Assembly: GCA_900542375.1 (NCBI GenBank)
Contig: UQNI01000009.1
Location: 1 to 43,602, forward strand
Source: an uncultured Oscillospiraceae bacterium
GTDB lineage: Bacteria > Bacillota > Clostridia > Oscillospirales > Acutalibacteraceae
DNA length: 43,602 nt
Direction of reading: 5' to 3'
The first letter of the stretch is position 1. Every line of letters starts with the position of its first letter. Positions 6,993 to 13,856 of this stretch are shown piece after piece. The position numbers and the translations under genes are program-made. The notes beneath the pieces are model-generated. The model was not told the DNA's origin. It was given only the letters and a program-made list of their open reading frames with translations, and did no database searches.

Positions 6993-7781
6993 TTAAATGT
7001 AATACTCGGTGTTGTCTTCTTCCTTCATATTAAATATACGGAAAACCTTGTCTCTCAGCTGTAGAAAATCTCCTCCAGTCCTGTCGCGGTGGCTTCCCAG
7101 CCCAATTGGTATAACAGCCTTTATTCTACCCGGATTCGGACTCATAACCACAATTTTATCTGCTAGAAACACAGCCTCATCTATATCATGCGTTACAAAA
7201 ATCACTGTTTTATTTTGAGATTTTGTAATATGCAAAAGATCATCCTGCAATTTGTAACGCGTAATTGCATCCAAGGCGCCAAACGGTTCATCCATAAATA
7301 AAATTTCAGGGTCAACTGCAAGACCTCTGGCAATTGCTACTCTCTGCTGCTGTCCGCCGGACAACTGTGCCGGATGTCGTTTTGCAAAATTCTCCAAACC
7401 AACCAGCTGCAAATATTTCATAGCAATCTGCTTTCGCTCTTGTTTTGGAACCTTTAAGGTTTCCAATCCTAATTCTACATTTTTTTCAACCGTTCGCCAA
7501 GGGAGAAGGCCATAATTTTGAAAAATTGTTACATATTTTTCGGAAGGTGCCTTTACTTTTTGACCATCAATGGTAATACTTCCTTCTGTTAATGTTTCAA
7601 AACCTGCAATAGAATTCATTAAGGTGGTCTTTCCGCAGCCGGAAGGCCCCAGCAAACAGATAAATTCACCTTTTTCTATTTGAAGCGAAATATGGTCAAG
7701 CGCTGTAAAACTTTCTTTGGAAGAGCGAAATCCACCGGGCTTCTCATATATTTTGGTAGCGTCTTGAATTTCAATATACAT
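6993..7781 (-). CDS. ABC transporter ATPase, nitrate/sulfonate/taurine type
   Basis: Energises import through the neighbouring permease. The 262-residue product has all ABC motifs: Walker A GPSGCGKT (45-52), the Q-loop QNYGLLPW beginning at residue 88, signature LSGGQQQR (140-147), Walker B LFMDEP (161-166), the D-loop ALD and the H-loop VTHD. The QNYGLLPW and DEPFGALD stretches are typical of the SsuB/TauB/NrtD group. Its start is 4 nt after the permease stop and its ribosome binding site lies inside the permease end, so the two are translationally coupled. Sequence alone does not reveal the substrate. Confidence 0.93.
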   Translation of the reverse strand: MYIEIQDATKIYEKPGGFRSSKESFTALDHISLQIEKGEFICLLGPSGCGKTTLMNSIAGFETLTEGSITIDGQKVKAPSEKYVTIFQNYGLLPWRTVEKNVELGLETLKVPKQERKQIAMKYLQLVGLENFAKRHPAQLSGGQQQRVAIARGLAVDPEILFMDEPFGALDAITRYKLQDDLLHITKSQNKTVIFVTHDIDEAVFLADKIVVMSPNPGRIKAVIPIGLGSHRDRTGGDFLQLRDKVFRIFNMKEEDNTEYYI

Positions 7782-7785
7782 ATTG

Positions 7786-8544
7786 TCACGCCTTTCCCCA
7801 TGCTTTCATCACGGTTTTTTCAAATTTTCCGATGAGTGCATCTAAAATAAATCCAATCAGGCCAATCATCACCATTGCAGCAAGCAAATAATCCATTCTT
7901 AAATTATTTCTGGCATCTATAATCATATAACCCAGTCCTGACTGGGTTCCAACCATTTCGCCGGACACCAAAAATATCCATGCAGAACCTAAAGCAACAT
8001 GCAAACTGTTTGCAATTTGCGGGAATACCGCGGGAAATACAATTTTATATAACACAGCAGGCTGCTTAATTCCAAAATTCTTTGCTACCTTTAAATAAAC
8101 AGGGTCTATATTGCGTACAGCAGAAATGGTAGAAAGCAAAACCGGAAAAAAGCCTGCAAGAAAAATGATAACAATTGCGGGAACGTCTCCAATGCCAATA
8201 AACAGCACAATAAAAGGCATCCAAGCCACTGGGGCAATCGGACGAATTATTTGTAAAATAGGACTGATATATCCGTATAACGGCTTAAACCATCCTATTA
8301 TTAAACCTAAAATAGCTGCTGAAACAACCGACGTGACATAACCAATTGCAAAACGATATAAGCTGGCTCCTATATTTGCGCCCATAGTACCGTCTGCAAA
8401 TAAATCGACCAATGCTTTTCCTACTGTTAACGGTTTTGGAAAAAGCGCTTCTCCAACAGACGAAACACTGGCAAGAAGATACCACAGTAAAATTAACACT
8501 GAAAACGAAACCACAATATACCTTAATTTTAACAGACGTTTCAT
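7786..8544 (-). CDS. ABC transporter permease, nitrate/sulfonate/taurine type
   Basis: A 252-residue inner-membrane protein with about six hydrophobic segments, beginning with the N-terminal anchor YIVVSFSVLILLWYLLASV. The binding-protein-dependent transport motif (EAA loop) is visible around VAKNFGIKQPAVLYKIVFPA, the contact site for the ATPase. Length and topology fit SsuC/TauC/NrtB permeases. AGGAG stands 6 nt before the ATG. It sits 9 nt downstream of the binding protein gene and 4 nt upstream of the ATPase gene, so the importer is complete. Confidence 0.92.
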   Translation of the reverse strand: MKRLLKLRYIVVSFSVLILLWYLLASVSSVGEALFPKPLTVGKALVDLFADGTMGANIGASLYRFAIGYVTSVVSAAILGLIIGWFKPLYGYISPILQIIRPIAPVAWMPFIVLFIGIGDVPAIVIIFLAGFFPVLLSTISAVRNIDPVYLKVAKNFGIKQPAVLYKIVFPAVFPQIANSLHVALGSAWIFLVSGEMVGTQSGLGYMIIDARNNLRMDYLLAAMVMIGLIGFILDALIGKFEKTVMKAWGKA

Positions 8545-8553
8545 AACTGACTC

Positions 8554-9492
8554 CTATTCTGTCTGGTATACAAACGCTTCATAAGAAGGTGGATTTTCGG
8601 AAATGTGATATTTTTGCATACGAGCAACCAAATCATTATAAGCAGATTCCTCAATGGTCAAATCTGAAAAATCAATCCATTCCAGAGATTGCTGCAGCAC
8701 ATTATCAGGTTGTTTCAAGAAATTTTTCGCCACAGAAAGCGCCTCTTCTTTATCTGAAAGTTCAGAGCCGGCTTGTTGATATGCGTCGATGACCTGATTT
8801 GCCAACTCGCTGTTTTCATTGAGGAATTTATCGTTAAAAACAAGAGCGCAGCAAATGGAATGATCCCACAACTCATCCGATTGATATAACACTTTACCAT
8901 ATCCGCCCGTTACCGCTACAGAACCAAACGGTTCTGCCACACAATATCCTTGAATTTGACCGGACACCAATGCAGAAGGCATTTCCGCAGGAGATAATTC
9001 GGTTACTTGAACATCGTCTATGGTAAGACCATTTTGTTCCAGCATCTCCTGTAATAAAATATTGTGAGAAGAGCTTCTGTGCGGAATTGCAAATGTTTTT
9101 CCTTTTAAATCCGAAGCCGACTGAATGTCATTGCCTACAACAATCACATTACCGCTTGTATGACCAAGCGCAGCTGCTTTTAATCCTATATTTTGTGATT
9201 GCGCCTGCATTGCCAATTCAATCAGCACAGATGCACCGTCTACCTGACCGGAATTCAACGCATCCATCAGCTCCGGCCATGAACCGTATTTGACAAGTTC
9301 TACTTTTACATTGTCTGACTGAGAAAGTTCATACACAGGTAATGCATGTGTAATAGGCAAATATGCTATTTTTACTGTTTTTACATTTTCACTGTCGGAA
9401 CCTCCTTCTGATGATGTTCCGCATGCGGTTAACAGTACAGTCATACTAGCCAACACTGCCGCAATCGGTATGATAAATTTTTTTAATTTCAT
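8554..9492 (-). CDS. Substrate-binding lipoprotein, NitT/TauT family
   Basis: Captures the substrate outside the cell and hands it to the permease. The 312-residue precursor has a lipoprotein signal peptide: KK, a hydrophobic core and lipobox LTAC with Cys24 as lipid anchor. The mature part has a periplasmic-binding-protein type II fold of the SsuA/NrtA/ThiY kind (VKIAYLPITHALPVY near the start, DLKGKTFAIPHRSSSHN in the middle, YCVAEPFGSVAV later). The AGGAGGAG ribosome binding site is made by the last codons of the CooS homologue, whose stop is only 3 nt upstream, so the two are translationally coupled. That coupling argues for a shared job. The substrate is unknown. Confidence 0.92.
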   Translation of the reverse strand: MKLKKFIIPIAAVLASMTVLLTACGTSSEGGSDSENVKTVKIAYLPITHALPVYELSQSDNVKVELVKYGSWPELMDALNSGQVDGASVLIELAMQAQSQNIGLKAAALGHTSGNVIVVGNDIQSASDLKGKTFAIPHRSSSHNILLQEMLEQNGLTIDDVQVTELSPAEMPSALVSGQIQGYCVAEPFGSVAVTGGYGKVLYQSDELWDHSICCALVFNDKFLNENSELANQVIDAYQQAGSELSDKEEALSVAKNFLKQPDNVLQQSLEWIDFSDLTIEESAYNDLVARMQKYHISENPPSYEAFVYQTE

Positions 9493-9495
9493 CTC

Positions 9496-11487
9496 TCATT
9501 CTCCTCCTAAAGATACCGTCCAACCTAACGCTTTGCGTTTTTCTTTGAAATCTTCTACCAGTTGGTTGGCAATTTTTACATGGTCAACATCTACAATCAT
9601 TTCAGAACCCAATAGTTCCTTTGTACCATGTGCCATAAATTCAGACACTTTTTCCGAACCCATGACAGGCGCATAAACGTTGTGATAAGAATTAATTCCC
9701 AATAATCTGAAAGACAGTGCCGCACAAATTCCCTTTTCATTGCTCCACTCAGGACTGGAAAAGGCATACGGCAGCTCTTTTATCGGAATATTTAAAGCTG
9801 CGGATATTCCGTTGAAAAAAGCAGACGCTCTTGCATTATCCAAACATTCGCCGAGATGCCAGACGGGAGGAATCTCTTTTAAAAACTCCCGCAATGATTC
9901 GCCGGTCCACTCCAAAGCTTTCTCTGAGCAAAATCCCAGCTTCAGCAGCGCAAATGACGCACAGCCGTTTGTAAGAATCAAAACGTTGTTTTTCAGCAGT
10001 ATTTCAGCTGTCTCTACAATTTTCTTTTCGTAAATAACTCGTGGATTGCTGCAGCCTACCAAGTTCACAATGCCCAATACTTTTCCGTCTTTTAATGCCT
10101 GTGCTAAAGTTGCAAGCCCTTTTTCAAAATAGTGCTGTGCCCATTCCACGGAAAATCCCATTTCAGCATCCACTTCATATTGAGGAATTTTAACGGGAAT
10201 ATCCCTTCTTTCCACAAAGCTTTCAATACCGCGTTGTACAATTTTTTCTGCAATTTGATGAATTTCTCCTATATTGGAATGCTCATGGTCCAGTCCGTAG
10301 TGTTCCGCACCGGGCAGTCTTCCGGAATCGCTGGTGGTAACCACGGTTGTTCGGAAACATTTTGCTACTTCCATTATGGAAGGGAACACATCCTGCACAT
10401 CTGCAACCCATAAATCCAAAGCTCCTGTTCCAAGCACCAATTCGGAACCAACTGCATTGGATAGCGGAATCACATTATCATAACGATACATTGCGGACAA
10501 ACCGGAGCAGCAGATACCGTAAAACTGAATACCTAAGGCACCTTTTTCTTTGGCCAGCTGCACCATTTTCTCACTTCTTCCAACTTTTACAATTTCACTT
10601 ACCAGCACGGGAGAATGTCCATGTACCGCAATATTGACATATCCTTTTTTCAAAGCGCCTAAATTAATCTTAGAACGACTTCTATGAGGCAATCCATACA
10701 AGCTATCCATTGCAATGGAAGAACCAAGGCAGGAGGACCAAGCGAAAGATACGCCGGTTCTTAAAAACTGTTGCATTACGTTTCTCCAGTCACTGTCCGT
10801 ACCTGTGGTAGTTCTGTGTAAACTTTCAAACACTTCATGGGAAGGGCTGATTGGAATAATCCCCAATTGTTCCCATGTTTCCACCCTTTCTTTCGGTGCA
10901 AAGGAATAAATGGTTTTGTGCTTATCCGGAACTGTTCGAGATAAATCTTCCAATAAAATATCTGCAACTTGTTCTGCAAGCTCATTGAGTGTTTTTCCTT
11001 CTGTTTCAATGCCAAAATTTTTACATACGGCATAAATTTTTTCTTTTCCTTCAATGGGAATTGGAGCTTTTCCTTGCGCTGCAAATTTTAATGCAAGCAT
11101 ACTTTCACGTCCGCGTGCTCCGTGGGCTGCTGTACCTGCTGCCACATGACGCAAAAGATTTCTGGCCGCAATTAAATCTGCGTCCGCGCCACACACGCCA
11201 CGAGGGGATTTTTTTGTAATTTTGCAAGGTCCCATAAAGCAGTTTTTGCAGCAGGTACCCGCAATACCAAATGTACATTGAGGTTGTTGCGCATCAAAAC
11301 GGTCAAACGTTGTTTCAAGACCCATTTCTTCCATATGTAAAAGCATTTCTCTTACCGCAGGGTCAGGTGTTTGTTCGATGACATCTTGTTTGTTCGGAAA
11401 TGTTTTTCTGTATTCCGCTACTGCTTTCATGTAGTCATCAATCCCTCCATGATGATGGTGATGACTATGTGTGTGTTGTTCAGACAT
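9496..11487 (-). CDS. cooS: CooS-type Ni,Fe carbon monoxide dehydrogenase homologue with altered C-cluster site
   Basis: A 663-residue homologue of anaerobic CODH, which in canonical form interconverts CO and CO2 at a Ni-Fe-S C-cluster. D-cluster cysteines are Cys71 and Cys79; B-cluster cysteines are 80, 83, 88 and 99. Against Carboxydothermus CODH-II (from memory), C-cluster residues present are the HGH at 289-291, CC at 326-327, Cys479, Cys509, Cys548, Lys585 and the His122 region. The position of Cys333 is Asp366 (VADVQDVFPS). The 113- and 30-residue spacings to the next ligands match CODH-II, so the alignment is firm. About 11 residues are missing between Cys509 and Cys548. The N-terminus is His-rich (HTHSHHHHH, residues 5-13). 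No cooC maturation gene or electron-transfer partner is adjacent. CO oxidation, a modified cluster with another substrate, or a redox-sensing role are all possible. Confidence 0.9.
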   Translation of the reverse strand: MSEQHTHSHHHHHGGIDDYMKAVAEYRKTFPNKQDVIEQTPDPAVREMLLHMEEMGLETTFDRFDAQQPQCTFGIAGTCCKNCFMGPCKITKKSPRGVCGADADLIAARNLLRHVAAGTAAHGARGRESMLALKFAAQGKAPIPIEGKEKIYAVCKNFGIETEGKTLNELAEQVADILLEDLSRTVPDKHKTIYSFAPKERVETWEQLGIIPISPSHEVFESLHRTTTGTDSDWRNVMQQFLRTGVSFAWSSCLGSSIAMDSLYGLPHRSRSKINLGALKKGYVNIAVHGHSPVLVSEIVKVGRSEKMVQLAKEKGALGIQFYGICCSGLSAMYRYDNVIPLSNAVGSELVLGTGALDLWVADVQDVFPSIMEVAKCFRTTVVTTSDSGRLPGAEHYGLDHEHSNIGEIHQIAEKIVQRGIESFVERRDIPVKIPQYEVDAEMGFSVEWAQHYFEKGLATLAQALKDGKVLGIVNLVGCSNPRVIYEKKIVETAEILLKNNVLILTNGCASFALLKLGFCSEKALEWTGESLREFLKEIPPVWHLGECLDNARASAFFNGISAALNIPIKELPYAFSSPEWSNEKGICAALSFRLLGINSYHNVYAPVMGSEKVSEFMAHGTKELLGSEMIVDVDHVKIANQLVEDFKEKRKALGWTVSLGGE

Positions 11488-11505
11488 TCATTTTCACTCC
11501 TATTT

Positions 11506-11524
11506 ACATACTGTGTTAGTATGT
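11506..11524. promoter_or_regulatory. Dyad in the leader of the CODH-like operon
   Basis: ACATACT-GTGTT-AGTATGT is a perfect 7-bp inverted repeat just 5' of the ribosome binding site of the CooS homologue and downstream of the predicted transcription start. It could be a repressor site (for the Rrf2 or LysR protein) or a weak RNA hairpin. Confidence 0.35.
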
Positions 11525-11540
11525 TTATTGGTTGTTGTAT

Positions 11541-11599
11541 ATTTTACTACATAAAACATCTTTTGTCTAATATTAATAACCTATAACTTGTTATAGGTT
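11541..11599 (-). promoter_or_regulatory. Promoter of the CODH-like operon with a LysR-type dyad
   Basis: On the minus strand TAGACA (11564-11569) and TAAAAT (11541-11546) are 17 nt apart, each five of six to consensus. Upstream is a 22-bp perfect dyad, AACCTATAAC (11578-11587), TT, GTTATAGGTT (11590-11599), centred about 55 bp before the predicted start. The ATAAC/GTTAT core and T-rich/A-rich symmetry fit a LysR activator site (inference). Confidence 0.6.
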
Positions 11600-11651
11600 T
11601 TGCCTAAAATCAGTCTGACAATATGCAAATGTCCGAATACACGTAAAAATA

Positions 11652-11686
11652 AAAACCATGCCAAACAAAATGTTCGGTATGGTTTT
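11652..11686 (-). terminator. Terminator of the Rrf2 gene
   Basis: A 16-bp stem with minor mismatch (11652-11667 and 11671-11686) closes a 3-nt loop and is followed on the minus strand by a T-rich tail. It lies 3 nt past the rrf2 stop and separates it from the CODH-like operon. Confidence 0.8.
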
Positions 11687-11689
11687 ACC

Positions 11690-12121
11690 TTATATCACAT
11701 AAAAATCGCTGCTGTCTATTTCATCCACCAAATCAGCAATGGTAACACTTTCTATATATTCATCTACCACTTTGTACATTTCCTGCCAAACGCGCACCGT
11801 TTTACAAGCAGGAGACCGCTTACACAGGTTGGGCTGCATCTCTAAACAAGATACGGGTGCCAAAGATTTTTCCGTAACTTTTAAAATACGCCCTACCGTA
11901 ATATCCATTGGGTCAAGCGCTAACTTATACCCTCCGCCTTTTCCCCGCAATCCTTTGATAATTCCCGCTTTGCTCATAGTCACCATAATACTTTCAAGAT
12001 ATTTCTCTGAAATTTCCTGTCGTTTTGCAATATCCTTTAAAGGAATATATTCACCATTGTTATTTTCTGCAAGATCAACCATAACACGTAAGGCGTATCT
12101 TCCTCTTGTAGAAATCCACAC
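11690..12121 (-). CDS. Rrf2-family regulator with three conserved cysteines
   Basis: A 143-residue Rrf2 (IscR/CymR/NsrR-type) DNA-binding protein. The winged helix starts WISTRGRYALRVMVDLAE, and the recognition region is EISEKYLESIMVTMSKAGII, followed by GLRGKGGGYKLA. Cys92, Cys100 and Cys106 (C-x7-C-x5-C) match the [Fe-S] ligand pattern of cluster-binding Rrf2 proteins. CymR-type members lack all three, so an Fe-S or redox/NO sensor is more likely than a cysteine-metabolism regulator. The start is GTG with AGGAGG 8 nt before it. The gene lies upstream of the CODH-like operon on the same strand but is separated from it by a terminator and has its own promoter. Regulation of that Fe-S enzyme operon is plausible but unproven. 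Confidence 0.9.
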   Translation of the reverse strand: MWISTRGRYALRVMVDLAENNNGEYIPLKDIAKRQEISEKYLESIMVTMSKAGIIKGLRGKGGGYKLALDPMDITVGRILKVTEKSLAPVSCLEMQPNLCKRSPACKTVRVWQEMYKVVDEYIESVTIADLVDEIDSSDFYVI

Positions 12122-12152
12122 GATAAATTCCTCCTGTCCATGTAATAAACCT

Positions 12153-12181
12153 ATTATGCAACAATGTTAATGGTATTTCAA
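12153..12181 (-). promoter_or_regulatory. Promoter of the Rrf2 gene
   Basis: On the minus strand TTGAAA (12176-12181) and CATAAT (12153-12158) are 17 nt apart, about 30 nt upstream of the GTG start. The divergent spoVB promoter could not be assigned. Confidence 0.5.
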
Positions 12182-12296
12182 GATATTTCGTATTCCCAAT
12201 GATAAAAAATAAAAATAGAGATATATGCTTGTTTCATTTTCCCGCAATTTAGGACATATATTAAACAAAGAACAAAATTCTAAATGGGGTTGTGGT

Positions 12297-13856
12297 ATGA
12301 AAAAAAGGGTATTCTTTTTTAATGCAATTATTCTTACGGCATCTTCGCTGGTAATGCGGGCCAGCAGTATCGGATATCGAACCTATTTGTCTTCTAAAAT
12401 AGGAACCGCAGGTATGGGATTATACCAACTGGTTATGTCTGTTTTTATATTGGCAATTACGGTTTCCACTTCCGGAATCAGCTTAGCCGTTACGCGTATT
12501 GTAACAGATACCATTGCAAAAGGAGCGCCGTCCCAGGCAAAACGGGCAGTTCGCAAGTGTATTATCTTCGCACTTTTATTAAGCTTGCTTGCTATGGTAG
12601 CCTTATACTTTTCATCTGATTACGTAGCAATCCATTGGCTGGGCGACCAACGTGTCGCACTCTCTCTGAAAATACTCGCTCCCGGCTTACCTCTCATGGC
12701 AACAAGCTCTTGTTTAAAAGGATATTTTATTGCTATGCGTGGTGTTGCCAAAACTGCCTCGGGAGAACTTTTGGAACAATTTGTTACCATTATGGCAGTA
12801 GTTTGTCTGTTCACATTCGTGGCGCCGCAAGGGTTAGAGTATTCCTGTGCCGCAATTATGTTAGGCTCTACTTTAGGCGAGATTGCTTCTTGTACCTATA
12901 CTTTTATCTTCTTTATAAAAGACAAAATAAAGGCAAAAGATACCCCAGGCAATCAATTTCAATACACCTTTCGGAAAGCATTGCAGGATATGTTCCATAT
13001 AGAACTTCCCATCATGTTTGGTTCTACCCTGCGTAACGGACTTGTAACCATTGAAAACATACTCATCCCCATTGGATTTAAGAAACACGGCGCCAGTACA
13101 GAAACCTCTTTGAGCAATTACGGTATGATTCACGGTATGGTAATGCCGCTGATTTTATTTCCTTCCGCATTTTTAATGGCATTTTCTTCTTTGCTGGTTC
13201 CTGAAATGGCTGAAGCAAATGCAGTGGGCCATAAAAGAACAATCAGCAGGACCACTGCACGTTCCATGCAATTGACCCTGCTGTTTTCATTCTTTATTAC
13301 TGCTTGTTTTATTGTATTTGCCGATGATTTTGGCCGCACCTTTTATCAAAGCGAAGAAGCGGGACGTCTGATTCGATTTTTGGCACCGCTGATTCCTTTA
13401 TTATATCTTGATAGCGTGGTAGACGGCATTTTAAAAGGGTTGGACCAGCAAATTGCCTCCATGCGATATAATTTTGCAGATTCCGGATTACGCGTCATAC
13501 TGGTCTATTTTTTAATTCCATTCACAGGTGTAAACGGCTATCTGGGCATTTTGTTTTTCAGCACGATTTTTAATGCTACATTGAGCATTCATCGTCTTCT
13601 GAAAGTATCTCAAGTGGAAATACAGTTTGTGGACTGGATTGTAAAGCCAATTTTATGCGGAGGCATTTCGGTTCTTTGCTTTTCCTTATTAAGACATTTA
13701 CCGTTTATGAACGCGGTTCCTGTTTGGTGCTGTATGATACTGGAATTTACATTATCAGCCATTGGATATTACATTTTATTACGCGTGACACAATGCTTTA
13801 AAAAGGAAGACGTGACCTGTATCAAAGAGATTTTCCATTCCAAATCCGCTACTTAA
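12297..13856 (+). CDS. spoVB: Stage V sporulation protein B-like lipid flippase (MATE/MurJ superfamily)
   Basis: A 519-residue integral membrane protein with about 14 hydrophobic segments, close to the length of B. subtilis SpoVB (518). The start MKKRVFFFNAIILTASSLVM and the following RASSIGYRTYLSSKIGTAGMG are typical of the polysaccharide-transport/SpoVB branch, which in spore formers is needed for spore cortex peptidoglycan, probably as a lipid-linked precursor flippase. The open frame starts 24 codons earlier, but the ATG used agrees with family N-termini. It converges on, and overlaps by 8 nt, the M3 peptidase gene. It supports a sporulating host. Some paralogues have other wall-related roles, so the exact function is inferred. 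Confidence 0.85.
   Translation: MKKRVFFFNAIILTASSLVMRASSIGYRTYLSSKIGTAGMGLYQLVMSVFILAITVSTSGISLAVTRIVTDTIAKGAPSQAKRAVRKCIIFALLLSLLAMVALYFSSDYVAIHWLGDQRVALSLKILAPGLPLMATSSCLKGYFIAMRGVAKTASGELLEQFVTIMAVVCLFTFVAPQGLEYSCAAIMLGSTLGEIASCTYTFIFFIKDKIKAKDTPGNQFQYTFRKALQDMFHIELPIMFGSTLRNGLVTIENILIPIGFKKHGASTETSLSNYGMIHGMVMPLILFPSAFLMAFSSLLVPEMAEANAVGHKRTISRTTARSMQLTLLFSFFITACFIVFADDFGRTFYQSEEAGRLIRFLAPLIPLLYLDSVVDGILKGLDQQIASMRYNFADSGLRVILVYFLIPFTGVNGYLGILFFSTIFNATLSIHRLLKVSQVEIQFVDWIVKPILCGGISVLCFSLLRHLPFMNAVPVWCCMILEFTLSAIGYYILLRVTQCFKKEDVTCIKEIFHSKSAT

Noticed and set aside
9496..11487. Hybrid-cluster protein (Hcp) instead of CooS
   Set aside because: The D/B-cluster motif with CCKNC and GVCGA, the HGHSP, GICC, LVGCSNP, TNGCA and LGECLDNAR motifs and SPEW-EK order are those of CODH, not Hcp.
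13849..13856. 8-nt overlap of spoVB and the M3 peptidase gene as a sign of an assembly error
   Set aside because: Both proteins have normal ends and family length. Short convergent overlaps are common.
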